Below are positions 53,505 through 63,953 of a stretch of DNA of 64,000 nucleotides, in pieces. Positions within the stretch are counted from its first letter, which is position 1; the number at the start of each line of letters is the position of its first letter. The notes below the pieces were generated by a model. It was not told the origin of the DNA. It made no database searches and worked only from the letters and a program-made list of their open reading frames with translations. This DNA comes from Maribacter sedimenticola. GTDB taxonomy: Bacteria; Bacteroidota; Bacteroidia; Flavobacteriales; Flavobacteriaceae. The position numbers were made by a program, and so were the translations under genes. The stretch lies in the NCBI RefSeq assembly GCF_900188415.1, contig NZ_FZNV01000001.1, positions 124,001 through 188,000 of the forward strand, read 5' to 3'.

Positions 53505-56500
53505 TTAAAATATCATTGACGTCTTGGCCTCCTGTGCAGCAATTTTAGCTTTGGGTAAAGTTAATTTAAACGTGCTTCCTTTTCCTTCACCTGCAGATGC
53601 AGCAGTGATGGTTCCTCCATGTGATGTGGCTATTTTTTTCACCATGTAAAGACCCAACCCTGTTCCCTGTACATTATTATGAAAACGTTCAAAAGGTGTA
53701 AAAAGTTTTTCTAGCGCATGCTCATTCATGCCTGAGCCATTATCATGCACTAAAAAGCTATTGGTGTCACCATTATTTTCAAATTCTACACGTATTTTCG
53801 GATTTGGTTGGTCTCCCATATACTTGATGGCATTATCTAAAAAGTTACCAAAAACTTGAATTATCCTGTTACGGTCGCCAAAAATATCTGGTAAGTTTTC
53901 GGTTATGGTAAGGTCAATATTCTGTGTATTCAATTTGCTTTTAATAAGGTTACTTGATACATTCAGTATTTCATTGGTTTTCAATAACTCATTTTTATTC
54001 TCGATTTTTCCTAGCCTGGCAATTTCCGTAATATCAGAAATTAATTCGTTCATATTAGTACAAGAAACATCTATTAGGTTCAAATACTCCAATACTCCCG
54101 GATGATCTTCTATGGACATTTCTGTGGGTATAAGACTGGCTAGACCTTTAATATTGCCTAAGGGACTTTTTAAATCGTGGGAAACCGCAAATGCAAATCG
54201 CTGTATTTCTTCATTTTTTGATTCTAATTCATTTGCAGCTACAATGAGTTTGTTTTTTTGATGCTGTAGTTCTTTTGTTCGTTGTGCTACATTTAATTCT
54301 AATTTTCTTTGATATTTTTTAATTGACCTTAGTTTAAGGTGATATGCAAGGTAGATTAGAAGAATAACGAAAGCAATAAGCAACGTTATAAACCACCACG
54401 TTTGCCAATACGGAGGTGTAATGGTAATAAATAATTTTTTTTCATTATCAATCCAGACTCCGTCAGAATTGGTAGATTTAATTTTTAAAGTATAATTTCC
54501 AGGGTTTAAGTTTGTGTAGGTAGCAGTAGGTTTATTGCCTACATAATTCCAGTCTTTTTCAAAACCCTCCAGGTAAAAAGCGTAGTTTACATTTTCTGGA
54601 TGCCTAAAAGTAAGGGCTTTAAAATCAAAATTAATTACAGATTGGTCGTAATTAAAGGTCAATGAATCTACCAGAGATATATCCTTTTTTAAAACGCCAA
54701 AATCATCGTTAGGTAATACTGGTTTATTAAAAATCTTAAGTCCTGAAATAAATAACGTAAGTGCGTCTTTTCTTTTTTCAACTTCGTTGGCGGTAAATAC
54801 ATTATATCCGTTAATGCCCCCAAAAATATACTCTCCTTTACTGGTAGTTATTGATGAGCTTGCTATAAATTCATTAGATTGGAGGCCATCACCTACATCG
54901 TAATTAATTGTTTCATCTGTATTGGTATTATATCTAATGATGCCATCTTCAGTACTTAACCATAAGTGGTTATTCTTATCATCTATAATACCCTTAACTG
55001 CATCATTTTTAAGGCCGTTTAATTTTGTGATAGACTGAAAAGAATCGGTTTCAGGAATATATTTGTTAAGTCCCCCTTGTGTGCCTACCCAAATGGTATT
55101 CTCGGTATCTTGAATGATTGAATTAACAAATCTATTACTTAAGGTTTTTTGTGTGTGATAATGAGTACTTGACCATGAGTTATCCTTTTCGGTCAATTTA
55201 AATAAACCAGAGTTTAATGTTCCAACCCAGATATTGCTTTGTTGATCTTCAAATATCTTATATAATGCATTAACGTCTGAACCATCTATATCCGATTTTA
55301 AAGGTATATCCTGGTGTGTATTGGTAGTAGGATTATATACTTGTACTCCTGCAAAGTAATTTAAAATCCAAATACGCCCCTTTTTATCTTTTAACAGGTC
55401 AATTATTATATTTGATTTTAAAAATGAATTTTCTGCGGTTAATACGCTATATTTTTTAGTGTTTGTATTAAAAACAGCTATTCCATGAGTCCATGTTCCT
55501 GCCCAGAGTTCATTTTCATCTGTCATTAAAATTGAAAGTACAACATTGCTGTTAAATGTTTTGTTCTTTAAGGAATAGTTGTCAAAAGTATCCAAAGATC
55601 TGTCCCAGTAATCCAAGCCGCCGCCATCAGTACCAATCCATAAATTTCCTTTTCTGTCCTCTACAAAGCAGTTGACCAATTTGTGACTTAAAGACTTAGG
55701 GTTGAACGGGTCTGGCTTTACATGCTGAAATTTAAAGAAATCTTTATCATAAAAACTAAGTCCGCTTTTATAAGGGGCTATCCACATAGTACCGTCTCGT
55801 GTACATAACAAGGACCAAATAGAATCACCAGAAAGGGAACTGGGTCTTGTGACACTGTATTGAATATGTCTTATAAAATCTAGGTTGCTTGAATAAATGT
55901 ATAAACCATTATTTTCTGTACCTATCCAGAGCTCACCAACTAAATTTTTTTCTAAAGAGAGAATAGCAAAACCTGGACTGACCTCTTTTTCTTTGGAAAT
56001 AATGAGTGATGTATCTTGGACTTTTAACTTAAATAATGAACCGCTACTAGAACCCATTAGAAAAGTATTTTCCGGTAGCTTTATACTAGAAATAATTTCA
56101 TCTTTCTGTGGTATTGTACTAATTATTTCAAGTTCAGAATTTAATATCAGCGTATCATATGTAAAAACAGCAAGTATTAGATCTGGGCCTAATAGTTCTA
56201 TTTGTATAACTTTATTTGTTCTATGGTTATCAAGTTTTAAGTGATTATTAGGGGGTGGAAAATGTTTTATTTTTCCTGTTTCTATTTCGTATTTATAAAG
56301 ACCCTCAGATTCTGCGCCTAACCAAAGTGTATTATCTTTTTTAACTATAGTTTCAAAAACTATATTTTTAATTGTTTCACCTTCGTTCTTGAATGGGTAG
56401 GGCGTTATAATATTTAAATCACGATTATATACGTTAAGACCTTCATTGGTTCCTATAATAATATTTTGACCATCCTCATATAAAGCAACAATGTATTCAT

Positions 56501-56756
56501 GATTAAGCCCAGTTTTGCCATCTGTACTTTTATTATATATTTCAAAATCTTTTCCGTCATAACGGTTAAGACCATTTCGGGTACCGATCCAGATAAAACC
56601 AAAACTATCTTCCATTAGAACAGTAGCGCTACTTTGCGACATTCCTTCTTGTATATGTTGAAAGGTAAGAGGCTCTGTGTATTGAGAATGAGCGTTGTAA
56701 AAAGAAAGAATAGCTATAAAAAGGGTGATAAACTTGAATCCAAATTTTAATGGCAT
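53505..56756 (-). CDS. Two-component regulator propeller sensor histidine kinase lacking receiver and AraC domains
   Basis: The 1083-residue protein has a signal peptide, about 14 reg_prop repeats forming two seven-bladed propellers (DSFGFIWIGTRNGLNRYDG and similar) to about residue 670, a Y_Y_Y domain (NYAFYLEGFEKDWNYVG), one membrane helix (WWFITLLIAFVILLIYLAYHL), HisKA with FAVSHDLKSPLGN (the phosphoacceptor His), and HATPase_c with NFLDNAIKY, DNGSGM and GTGLGL. It stops 15 residues after the ATPase, so the response-regulator receiver and AraC domains of hybrid two-component systems are missing. A separate response regulator must exist elsewhere. It may sense an extracellular carbohydrate or other ligand. 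Confidence 0.92.
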   Translation of the reverse strand: MPLKFGFKFITLFIAILSFYNAHSQYTEPLTFQHIQEGMSQSSATVLMEDSFGFIWIGTRNGLNRYDGKDFEIYNKSTDGKTGLNHEYIVALYEDGQNIIIGTNEGLNVYNRDLNIITPYPFKNEGETIKNIVFETIVKKDNTLWLGAESEGLYKYEIETGKIKHFPPPNNHLKLDNHRTNKVIQIELLGPDLILAVFTYDTLILNSELEIISTIPQKDEIISSIKLPENTFLMGSSSGSLFKLKVQDTSLIISKEKEVSPGFAILSLEKNLVGELWIGTENNGLYIYSSNLDFIRHIQYSVTRPSSLSGDSIWSLLCTRDGTMWIAPYKSGLSFYDKDFFKFQHVKPDPFNPKSLSHKLVNCFVEDRKGNLWIGTDGGGLDYWDRSLDTFDNYSLKNKTFNSNVVLSILMTDENELWAGTWTHGIAVFNTNTKKYSVLTAENSFLKSNIIIDLLKDKKGRIWILNYFAGVQVYNPTTNTHQDIPLKSDIDGSDVNALYKIFEDQQSNIWVGTLNSGLFKLTEKDNSWSSTHYHTQKTLSNRFVNSIIQDTENTIWVGTQGGLNKYIPETDSFQSITKLNGLKNDAVKGIIDDKNNHLWLSTEDGIIRYNTNTDETINYDVGDGLQSNEFIASSSITTSKGEYIFGGINGYNVFTANEVEKRKDALTLFISGLKIFNKPVLPNDDFGVLKKDISLVDSLTFNYDQSVINFDFKALTFRHPENVNYAFYLEGFEKDWNYVGNKPTATYTNLNPGNYTLKIKSTNSDGVWIDNEKKLFITITPPYWQTWWFITLLIAFVILLIYLAYHLKLRSIKKYQRKLELNVAQRTKELQHQKNKLIVAANELESKNEEIQRFAFAVSHDLKSPLGNIKGLASLIPTEMSIEDHPGVLEYLNLIDVSCTNMNELISDITEIARLGKIENKNELLKTNEILNVSSNLIKSKLNTQNIDLTITENLPDIFGDRNRIIQVFGNFLDNAIKYMGDQPNPKIRVEFENNGDTNSFLVHDNGSGMNEHALEKLFTPFERFHNNVQGTGLGLYMVKKIATSHGGTITAASAGEGKGSTFKLTLPKAKIAAQEAKTSMIF

Positions 56757-57040
56757 ACCACAATTTTAAAGATGTACTTTATACTAACGCAAATAATTGT
56801 AAGAAATTACTTTCAAAATGGTTTTTTGATTAAAATAATTTTTACATGAGTTTGATTATAAATGCGTTATATTTTTTTATGCTGAAATTGTTCGCATAAT
56901 AATGTGCGGTTTATTAATACCGATTATAGTCTGCTTGGTAGTCACATGTTAATAACCTCAGGTTTAGATTTTTTGCTTGAACTTTATATTTAATATGTTT
57001 TGGTGCGATATTTGCTAACTTTAGACGAAATAGCAGAATC

Positions 57041-58495
57041 TTGTTAACGAAGGTATCTTTACGGTCGCGTATTTTCTTATCCATGATATTTTTGGTGCTC
57101 ATTGCATCGGTTTTGATTGCTGGTGTAACGGTATACCAATACCGGGAGCAATCCAAGGATTACCATGAAAACAGAATGGAACGTAAGGAAGAACAGATTA
57201 GGCAGAGTATTGATCTAGCCATTCAGAAAACTACCTATCCCGTTACTACAGAAAACCTGGGCCTCATATTTAAAAATGAAATTTATGAGATTGCCGTTGT
57301 GCAGAACATGAACTTCAATATCTATAGCCTAGATGGGGAGCTTATAAAAAGTTCACGTCCAAAGTTTGCAAATGATTCTATCTCCATGTGCCTGGATGCC
57401 GAGGTTCTAAATCAATTGGAAATTAGTCCTAATAAACGTTATGTACGTGAAAATGCTTTGGCAGGGGATAAATATAAAGCATCGTTCACCTATATCGCAG
57501 ACCAAAAGTTTAAACCTATTGGTATTCTAAATCTTCCCTATTTTGAGGACAACTCATTTAACGATTATGAGCTAAAGGAATTCTTAATGCGCTTGTCCGG
57601 GGTGTACTTGCTCATGCTTCTTATGGCTATTTTATTCGCCTTTTTCATTTCAAAATATATTACCCGGTCGTTGGAGACCATTTCCGATATGATGGAACGG
57701 ACGGACCTTAGCAAGCAGAACAAAAAGATATTTATAGAAAATCCCGGAGAGGAAATTGAAAAATTAATTGGCGCATACAATGGCATGATAGATGAATTGG
57801 GGCATAGTGCGGTTAAATTGGCAAAAAGTGAGCGTGAACAAGCATGGCGCGAGATGGCCAAGCAAGTAGCGCATGAAATTAAAAATCCCTTGACGCCCAT
57901 GCGCTTAAGCGTACAAAGTTTTGAACGTAAATTTGACCCCAATGACCCCAACATTCACGAAAAAGTAAAGGAATATTCCAATACACTTATTCAACAGATA
58001 GATACCATGAGCAGTATTGCCTCTGCATTTTCAAATTTTGCGGAAATGCCGGCACAGCAGAATGAAACCTTAAACGTGGTCAAGATCGTAAAACTAGCTT
58101 TGGACATCTTTAATGAGGATTATATCCATTTCATTGCAGATGAGGAAGAAATAATCGCCAAGTTAGACCGTACACAATTAATACGTGTGGTCACAAATTT
58201 GGTAAAGAATGCCATACAGGCCGTTCCTGATGTAAAATCCCCAAGGGTATTGGTAAGTGTTGCTTCTGAAGGGAACATGGTGAAAATATCCGTAGCGGAT
58301 AATGGCCACGGAATTGAAAAAGACCATGAGGAGAAAATTTTTGAACCAAAGTTTACCACCAAAACAAGTGGAATGGGACTTGGCCTGGGAATGGTCAAAA
58401 ATATTGTGGAAACTTATAAGGGAACTATTAATTTTACTTCCCAACCCGGTAAGGGTACCGTATTTTGTGTAAAATTCCCAAAAGAAAACGTTTAA
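57041..58495 (+). CDS. NtrY-like membrane sensor histidine kinase
   Basis: Translation probably begins at the TTG at 57041, since the next ATG lies inside the first membrane helix. The 484-residue protein has TM1 (FLSMIFLVLIASVLIAGVTVY), a periplasmic domain, TM2 (GVYLLMLLMAILFAFFI), HAMP (KYITRSLETISDMM), HisKA (EMAKQVAHEIKNPLTPMRLS, His phosphoacceptor) and HATPase_c (NLVKNAIQAV, DNGHGIEKD, GMGLGLGM). The EIKNPLTPM box is typical of NtrY-type kinases. No response regulator gene is adjacent. Confidence 0.92.
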   Translation: MLTKVSLRSRIFLSMIFLVLIASVLIAGVTVYQYREQSKDYHENRMERKEEQIRQSIDLAIQKTTYPVTTENLGLIFKNEIYEIAVVQNMNFNIYSLDGELIKSSRPKFANDSISMCLDAEVLNQLEISPNKRYVRENALAGDKYKASFTYIADQKFKPIGILNLPYFEDNSFNDYELKEFLMRLSGVYLLMLLMAILFAFFISKYITRSLETISDMMERTDLSKQNKKIFIENPGEEIEKLIGAYNGMIDELGHSAVKLAKSEREQAWREMAKQVAHEIKNPLTPMRLSVQSFERKFDPNDPNIHEKVKEYSNTLIQQIDTMSSIASAFSNFAEMPAQQNETLNVVKIVKLALDIFNEDYIHFIADEEEIIAKLDRTQLIRVVTNLVKNAIQAVPDVKSPRVLVSVASEGNMVKISVADNGHGIEKDHEEKIFEPKFTTKTSGMGLGLGMVKNIVETYKGTINFTSQPGKGTVFCVKFPKENV

Positions 58496-58513
58496 TCAGA
58501 CAATACTTAAATC

Positions 58514-59296
58514 ATGTCATACAATAATATTTTAGTCCAAAAACAATTACCAACAGCTATAGTAACCATCAATCGGCCCAATAAATTAAATGCCTTGAAC
58601 AAGGACACTATTGGTGAACTGCACAATGCATTTAAGGACTTGCAGAAAGACAAGGATGTAAAAGCCATTGTACTAACGGGTAGTGGAGAAAAAGCCTTTG
58701 TAGCAGGTGCCGATATTTCTGAATTTTCGGATTTTAGTGAGAAAGAAGGCAAGAAACTGGCTGCCAAAGGACAAAAGCAACTGTTCAATTTTATAGAAAA
58801 TAGTTCTACCCCGGTTATAGCCGCAATCAATGGTTTTGCATTGGGCGGCGGACTGGAATTGGCCATGGCGTGCCATTTTAGGGTTGCAAGTAACAATGCT
58901 AAAATGGGTCTGCCAGAGGTTTCATTAGGGGTTATACCGGGTTACGGCGGTACCCAACGTCTACCACAACTGGTAGGTAAGGGCCGTGCAATGGAAATGA
59001 TTATGACTGCAGGTATGATTACGGCAGACCAAGCATTGGCTTATGGTCTGGTCAACCATGTAACTTCACCAGAAGAATTATTGCCCCTCTGCCATAAAAT
59101 TATAGGAAAGATTACCAATAACTCGCCTGTAGCCATTGCTTATGCAATAAAAGCGGTAAATGCTGGTTTTAAGAATACTGTAAATGGTTATGAGCAGGAA
59201 ATTGAAGCTTTTGGCGCTTGCTTTGGAACAGATGATTTTACCGAAGGTACATCAGCATTTTTGGAAAAAAGAAAAGCGGAATTTCCAGGTTCATGA
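58514..59296 (+). CDS. Enoyl-CoA hydratase/isomerase family protein
   Basis: The 260-residue protein has the crotonase fold: GEKAFVAGADISEFSD, then NGFALGGGLELAMACHFRVA with the first catalytic Glu, and KMGLPEVSLGVIPGYGGTQRLPQLVG with the second Glu in LPEVSLG. Both catalytic glutamates and the oxyanion-hole glycines are present, so it should be an active short-chain hydratase hydrating 2-enoyl-CoA in fatty acid or butanoate metabolism. It follows the kinase gene by 18 bases. Confidence 0.95.
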   Translation: MSYNNILVQKQLPTAIVTINRPNKLNALNKDTIGELHNAFKDLQKDKDVKAIVLTGSGEKAFVAGADISEFSDFSEKEGKKLAAKGQKQLFNFIENSSTPVIAAINGFALGGGLELAMACHFRVASNNAKMGLPEVSLGVIPGYGGTQRLPQLVGKGRAMEMIMTAGMITADQALAYGLVNHVTSPEELLPLCHKIIGKITNNSPVAIAYAIKAVNAGFKNTVNGYEQEIEAFGACFGTDDFTEGTSAFLEKRKAEFPGS

Positions 59297-59313
59297 CATA
59301 AACCAAAGGGGTT

Positions 59314-60867
59314 ATGTTAAAACGTAGCATTTTCTTATTTTTTCTATGTATCAATGTTTTTACGGCTCTTGCCCAAGAAGAGTTGGTAACCTATACCATT
59401 GGAGAAAAGTTCAATGATAAGTACAGGTATTCAAATATGTTGGCCATTGCAGATGATGGTAACGGGGGTACGGTTGTCGTTAGAGCATATTATACGGGCA
59501 TTATCCTAAAACCAAAGGGCTATTTTATTGAACATTATAATAAAGATCTGGAATTGATTTCGGAGTTCAATTATAAGCTGAAGGACGCTAATTTTATTGA
59601 TGCCTATGTGCGAAACGGCCAGGTTTACCTATTGTTTCTTGAGTATAGCTTTAAAAGCAGCAGTTATGTTTATGAAGTGCATCGTAGTCCGTTTACCCAA
59701 TTTCAGTTTACAAAAGAAACTATTCTATCCATAGCTTCAGAACCAGTAGTACAGCCGTTGGATCGTAATTACTATAATAGAAATTTTACTTCTGGTTTTA
59801 CGACCTCTGTTCTGTTCAATGATGACAAATCTGCATTTGCGATTACAACGCATTACAAGAAAAGAAAAGTAGATCAGCATTTTATTCACGTGTTCAATGC
59901 CAATTTGAGCAAAATAATGGAGCATGATTTTTCTGATGAGGTAGAGGAAAAGAACTATGCTTTTGAAAATTTAGTGTTTTCCAAAGATTTGCAACATGTA
60001 TATTTAGTAGGAAAAGCTTATTTTAAGAAAAAAAGGTTTAATGCTACAGAGCGTAAGTTTCAATATGAAATGGTACGTATTTCAAAGACCGGGCGTAGTG
60101 TGCAATCTTTTTATACCCCAGGTAAATTTCCAGAAGCCTTAAAACCCATATTCAAAGGTAGCGACCTGCTTTGTATAGGTTTTTATGCGGATAGAAAGGA
60201 CAATCGTTATAACGGAATATCATTTTTTAAATTGAATCCGCTTTCATTGGAGTTGGAAAAAAGTAAGTTCAATCCGTTTTCTGAGCAATTCATGATAGAT
60301 AAGTTTGGAAGGGAAGAAGATAAGGCCGTTAAAAATTTGGTCTTTAAAGGAATGGATATCACCAAAGAGGGTAATATATTATTTAATGCAGAGGAATATT
60401 TTACGAGTAACAGTGTACAATCCAATTCTAGTGGTGGCAGGGTCAAAATTACACGCTACCACCACAATGATATCATCAGTGCGAAATTAAGCGACCAAGG
60501 GGATTTAATATGGGCCAGGAACATCAATAAGACAGAAGTAACACAGGGTGATGGTGCATATGCTTCCTATAGTGCTTATACCAAAGATGACGACACCTAT
60601 TTTTTTATTAGTACATCTGCAGAAAATCCACAACAGTTAAGTGATGACCGCATCATGTTCAAACAAGGTTTTAGCAGGAATAGAAACGTCTTTTTAATCC
60701 TATTAAATGAAGACGGACATATGAAATACAACAAGGTCATTGATGATACGGAGGCGCGCTTGCCTTTAATGGTTTCCGTACCTTTTATTGATAGGCAAAA
60801 CGATGCCTTGAAATTTTATGCTAAGCGTGGTACTAAAAAACAATTGGTACAAGTCGCTGTTAAATAA
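59314..60867 (+). CDS. Secreted protein of unknown function, probably beta-rich
   Basis: The 517-residue protein has a signal peptide (FFLCINVFTALAQ). The mature part is rich in beta-strand-like segments (FIDAYVRNGQVYLLFLEY, HVYLVGKAYFKKKRF) and acidic/aromatic patches; a segment KITRYHHNDIISAKLSDQG near residue 400 recurs in other unannotated Bacteroidota exoproteins as far as I recall. No enzyme motif, lipobox or sorting tail is visible. It begins 17 bases after the enoyl-CoA hydratase stop. Confidence 0.7.
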   Translation: MLKRSIFLFFLCINVFTALAQEELVTYTIGEKFNDKYRYSNMLAIADDGNGGTVVVRAYYTGIILKPKGYFIEHYNKDLELISEFNYKLKDANFIDAYVRNGQVYLLFLEYSFKSSSYVYEVHRSPFTQFQFTKETILSIASEPVVQPLDRNYYNRNFTSGFTTSVLFNDDKSAFAITTHYKKRKVDQHFIHVFNANLSKIMEHDFSDEVEEKNYAFENLVFSKDLQHVYLVGKAYFKKKRFNATERKFQYEMVRISKTGRSVQSFYTPGKFPEALKPIFKGSDLLCIGFYADRKDNRYNGISFFKLNPLSLELEKSKFNPFSEQFMIDKFGREEDKAVKNLVFKGMDITKEGNILFNAEEYFTSNSVQSNSSGGRVKITRYHHNDIISAKLSDQGDLIWARNINKTEVTQGDGAYASYSAYTKDDDTYFFISTSAENPQQLSDDRIMFKQGFSRNRNVFLILLNEDGHMKYNKVIDDTEARLPLMVSVPFIDRQNDALKFYAKRGTKKQLVQVAVK

Positions 60868-60913
60868 AATCATTGTTAGGATATTTTCCATATTTTTGGA
60901 ATAAATCCAATTA

Positions 60914-61987
60914 ATGAATGATGATTCTTATCTCAAGGGTAGGGGTGCGCAGCGGAATACAAACAATAAATTCTCGGCTTATAGTAATGAATTTCGGGAC
61001 GATTTTTTGGAATTCTGTCACCTAGAAGGTGAAATAGCGGACGACAATAAGACACAATATATACCCATATTCCCTAAAACTATTGTAAATAAGGTCAAGA
61101 GTCCAGATGTGGGCATGAACTATAGCATGAACATGTATCAAGGCTGTGAACACGGCTGTATTTATTGTTATGCTAGAAATGCTCATGAATTTTGGGGTTA
61201 CAGTGCAGGTTTGGATTTTGAACGAAAAATTCTGGTAAAGCAAGATGCCCCCGTATTGTTAGAGGCCAAATTAAAAAGCAAAAGTTGGAAAGCCGAGACC
61301 ATTGTCATGTCTGGTAACACGGATTGTTATCAACCCGCTGAACGTAAATTTAAACTCACCAGGAAATGTTTGGAAGTCTTTTTAAAATATAGGCATCCAG
61401 TGGGTATCATCACCAAAAATGCATTGATATTGCGAGATTTGGATATTCTGAAAGAATTAAGTGCGCATGGTTTAATTGGTGTTAATATTTCCGTCACCTC
61501 TCTATCCGAAGAAACTAGACGTATGGTGGAACCTAGGACTACCACTATTAAAAAAAGATTGGAAGCAATTGGGGTATTATCTGCAGCAGGTATTCCCGTA
61601 AATGCCATGTTGGCCCCCATAATTCCTGGAATAAATAGTCATGAAATTTTAAAATTGGCAAAAGCGGTATCTGATCAAGGAGCGGTTTCTATGGCATTTA
61701 CGTTGGTACGATTAAACGGAGCTATAGGAGAAATTTTTACGGATTGGATTAGGAAAGCCTTGCCAGACAAGGCGGACAAAGTGTTACATCAAATAAGTGA
61801 ATGCCACGGGGGATCGCTAAACGATAGTAGGTTTGGAATACGAAAAAAAGGTCAGGGCAAAATAGCTTCTCAAATTCATGATATGTTTGATCTGGCCAAA
61901 CGTATGTATTTCAAGGATAAAAAATTTCCAACATTAAATACCGGTTTGTATGAGACTTATAGAGATGGTCAGTTAAAACTATTTTAA
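60914..61987 (+). CDS. PA0069-family radical SAM protein (SplB-like)
   Basis: The 357-residue protein has the radical SAM cluster motif YQGCEHGCIYCYARN (CxxxCxxC) near residue 79, then MSGNTDCYQPAERKFKLTRK and KNALILRDLDIL, which match the PA0069 subgroup near spore photoproduct lyase. Members open with a dozen residues like KGRGAQRNTNNKF, present here. Substrate is unknown; DNA or nucleotide repair has been suggested for relatives. It is transcribed on its own. Confidence 0.93.
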   Translation: MNDDSYLKGRGAQRNTNNKFSAYSNEFRDDFLEFCHLEGEIADDNKTQYIPIFPKTIVNKVKSPDVGMNYSMNMYQGCEHGCIYCYARNAHEFWGYSAGLDFERKILVKQDAPVLLEAKLKSKSWKAETIVMSGNTDCYQPAERKFKLTRKCLEVFLKYRHPVGIITKNALILRDLDILKELSAHGLIGVNISVTSLSEETRRMVEPRTTTIKKRLEAIGVLSAAGIPVNAMLAPIIPGINSHEILKLAKAVSDQGAVSMAFTLVRLNGAIGEIFTDWIRKALPDKADKVLHQISECHGGSLNDSRFGIRKKGQGKIASQIHDMFDLAKRMYFKDKKFPTLNTGLYETYRDGQLKLF

Positions 61988-62431
61988 TTAATAATCAATA
62001 AGAAGGAAACTTTTTCAAAGGGGATATATTTTGAAAAATTATAGGTGATTACCTTCCATTTGCAGCTAATATTTTATTCAATAAGAGGTAAACATGTATT
62101 AAGTCAGGAATAATTAATTTTTGGTTAATTGGAACAGCTATCATAGTTGGTTTAAACAACTCTAAATAACATTTATTACACGGTATAATAATTATAGTTT
62201 ATATGAATTTTTTTAAAAAGTTGAATTGTATAATTTGAGAGATAAATCCATGAAAATGAAAGAATTAATTTAAATGAATTAAAAAAATATGTTTTTACAG
62301 CAGTATTTGCTACGTAAATAATATGCGGTTTTACACCTAAAAAAAATTCTTTAAAAACTTTTGTTAAAATAACATCCAAAAGACATATATAAGCGTAGAT
62401 AGGGGGAATGTAATAAATACTAGAGCCATTT
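61988..62431. other. Intergenic region, 444 bp, AT-rich
   Basis: A 9-bp inverted repeat (tttttcaaa 62011-62019, tttgaaaaa 62030-62038) lies 23 bases after the radical SAM stop and might weakly end its transcript. The rest is AT-rich with no supported open frame, and likely holds the promoter of the glycosyltransferase. Confidence 0.5.
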
Positions 62432-63868
62432 ATGAAAGCCAAGAATACTACCAAGAAAGATTTAAATATCCAGAGCCCACAAAATAAGTCGGCAAATACA
62501 AAAAAATCTATTTTTTCCAGATTAAAACATATCATTGAAAATGCCAATGCATGGGGTGTTTTTGTAATGGGAAGTACATTTGTTTTAATGTTTGGGAGTG
62601 CTTATTTAGCATATATCCTACAGAATGATTTTACACAATTGCATCTTGAAAGAAGAAGCACGTTGATCGGACTTATTTTTATGGTCGTTGCAGCTGCTTT
62701 TTTTGTTTTTAAATTAAGTTTCTTTATCTACACCTTTATTAGGTTTTTAAAGTATAAGGCTATCCCATCGGTTTCAGATGAGGAATTGCCATCTGTTACA
62801 GTAATTGTACCAGCCTATAATGAAGGCAAGCAGGTATGGGCCACATTAAAAAGTTTAGCGGAAAGTGATTTCCCTGCACATAAAGTTCAATTATTGGCAA
62901 TTGATGACGGTAGTAAGGATGATACATGGAATTGGATGCTAGAGGCCAAAAAAGAGTTGGGAGACAGGGTATCTATTTGTCAGCAACCCAAGAACATGGG
63001 TAAACGTCATGCACTTTACAGAGGTTTTAAGGAAGGTACAGGTGAAATTTTTGTTACCGTAGATAGTGATTCCATTGTGGATAAGGATACCTTGAGAAAT
63101 TTGGTAAGTCCGTTTATCGTTGATGAGAATTGTGGTGCAGTAGCAGGTAATATTCGTGTGCTTAACAATAAGAAAGAAATTTTACCTAAGATGCTAGATG
63201 TAAGTTTTGCGCTTAGTTTTGAATTTGTACGGTCTTCTGAAAGTACATTGAATTCTGTACTATGTACCCCAGGTGCATTGGCAGCATACAGGGCAACAGC
63301 AGTTTTTGGTTGTTTGGAGGAGTGGATCAATCAAACGTTTATGGGGCAACCTTCCGATATTGGGGAAGATAGGGCCATGACAAATATGATTTTGAAGCAA
63401 GGTTATCATGTATTGTTCCAAAGGAACGCGTTTGCTTATACCAATGTTCCGGAAAAATATAAAGGGTTGTATAAGATGTTCATTAGATGGGGTAGAAGTA
63501 ATGTCCGTGAAAATATACAAATGTCCAAATACGTCTTTACAAATTTCAGAAAAGGACCTAAGGCAGGTACAAGGTTGTTGTTTTTCAGCCAGTTTTCAAG
63601 AATTGTACTTTGCTATCCTTTTGTATTGTTCATGTTGGTATTCGTATTTACACACCCACTGTTATTTTTAAGCTCTACGTTCTTAAGTATATTGGTATTA
63701 TCTACTTTCCCTGTAATATTTTATGCTAAGCGTTATACGTTAATAGAATCATTTTGGGCATACTCATATAGCGTGCTATATACATTTGGTCTATTCTGGA
63801 TTACACCTTATGCAATAGCTACGGCAAGTAGAAGAGGTTGGTTGACTAGGGAATTACCACAGAAATAA
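62432..63868 (+). CDS. Membrane-bound family 2 glycosyltransferase (processive type)
   Basis: The 478-residue protein has two N-terminal membrane helices, a cytoplasmic GT-A domain and three or four C-terminal helices. The nucleotide-sugar motifs are SVTVIVPAYNEGKQV, LAIDDGSKDDTW, and FVTVDSDSIVD (DxD). The acceptor and catalytic motifs are SDIGEDRAMTN (ED) and IRWGRSNVREN in place of QxxRW. This layout is that of hyaluronan/chitin/poly-N-acetylglucosamine-type synthases. The polymer made is unknown. A strong terminator follows. Confidence 0.93.
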   Translation: MKAKNTTKKDLNIQSPQNKSANTKKSIFSRLKHIIENANAWGVFVMGSTFVLMFGSAYLAYILQNDFTQLHLERRSTLIGLIFMVVAAAFFVFKLSFFIYTFIRFLKYKAIPSVSDEELPSVTVIVPAYNEGKQVWATLKSLAESDFPAHKVQLLAIDDGSKDDTWNWMLEAKKELGDRVSICQQPKNMGKRHALYRGFKEGTGEIFVTVDSDSIVDKDTLRNLVSPFIVDENCGAVAGNIRVLNNKKEILPKMLDVSFALSFEFVRSSESTLNSVLCTPGALAAYRATAVFGCLEEWINQTFMGQPSDIGEDRAMTNMILKQGYHVLFQRNAFAYTNVPEKYKGLYKMFIRWGRSNVRENIQMSKYVFTNFRKGPKAGTRLLFFSQFSRIVLCYPFVLFMLVFVFTHPLLFLSSTFLSILVLSTFPVIFYAKRYTLIESFWAYSYSVLYTFGLFWITPYAIATASRRGWLTRELPQK

Positions 63869-63890
63869 GAGTAAAATTTTAAATAATATA

Positions 63891-63920
63891 AAAGGGCTTC
63901 AATAGTTGAAGCCCTTTTTT
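63891..63920. terminator. Bidirectional rho-independent terminator
   Basis: A perfect 12-bp stem (aaagggcttcaa 63891-63902, ttgaagcccttt 63906-63917) with a 3-base loop is followed by T's on the plus strand and preceded by A's, so it can serve the glycosyltransferase and a convergent gene on the minus strand. Confidence 0.92.
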
Positions 63921-63953
63921 CATTTCAAAAAAGTAATGATTTGTGGTTTGGAT

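Noticed and set aside
3528-62330. A shared 12-mer aatatgcggttt in three intergenic regions (near 3528 on the minus strand, near 56885 with one change, and near 62317).
   Set aside because: A rough estimate of chance matches for a 12-mer in about 8 kb of AT-rich intergenic DNA gives several expected pairs, so there is no support for a common regulatory site.
62176-62547. A 123-codon open frame on the minus strand across the intergenic region and the glycosyltransferase start.
   Set aside because: It overlaps a well supported GT2 start, has low-complexity AT-driven composition and no recognisable domain.
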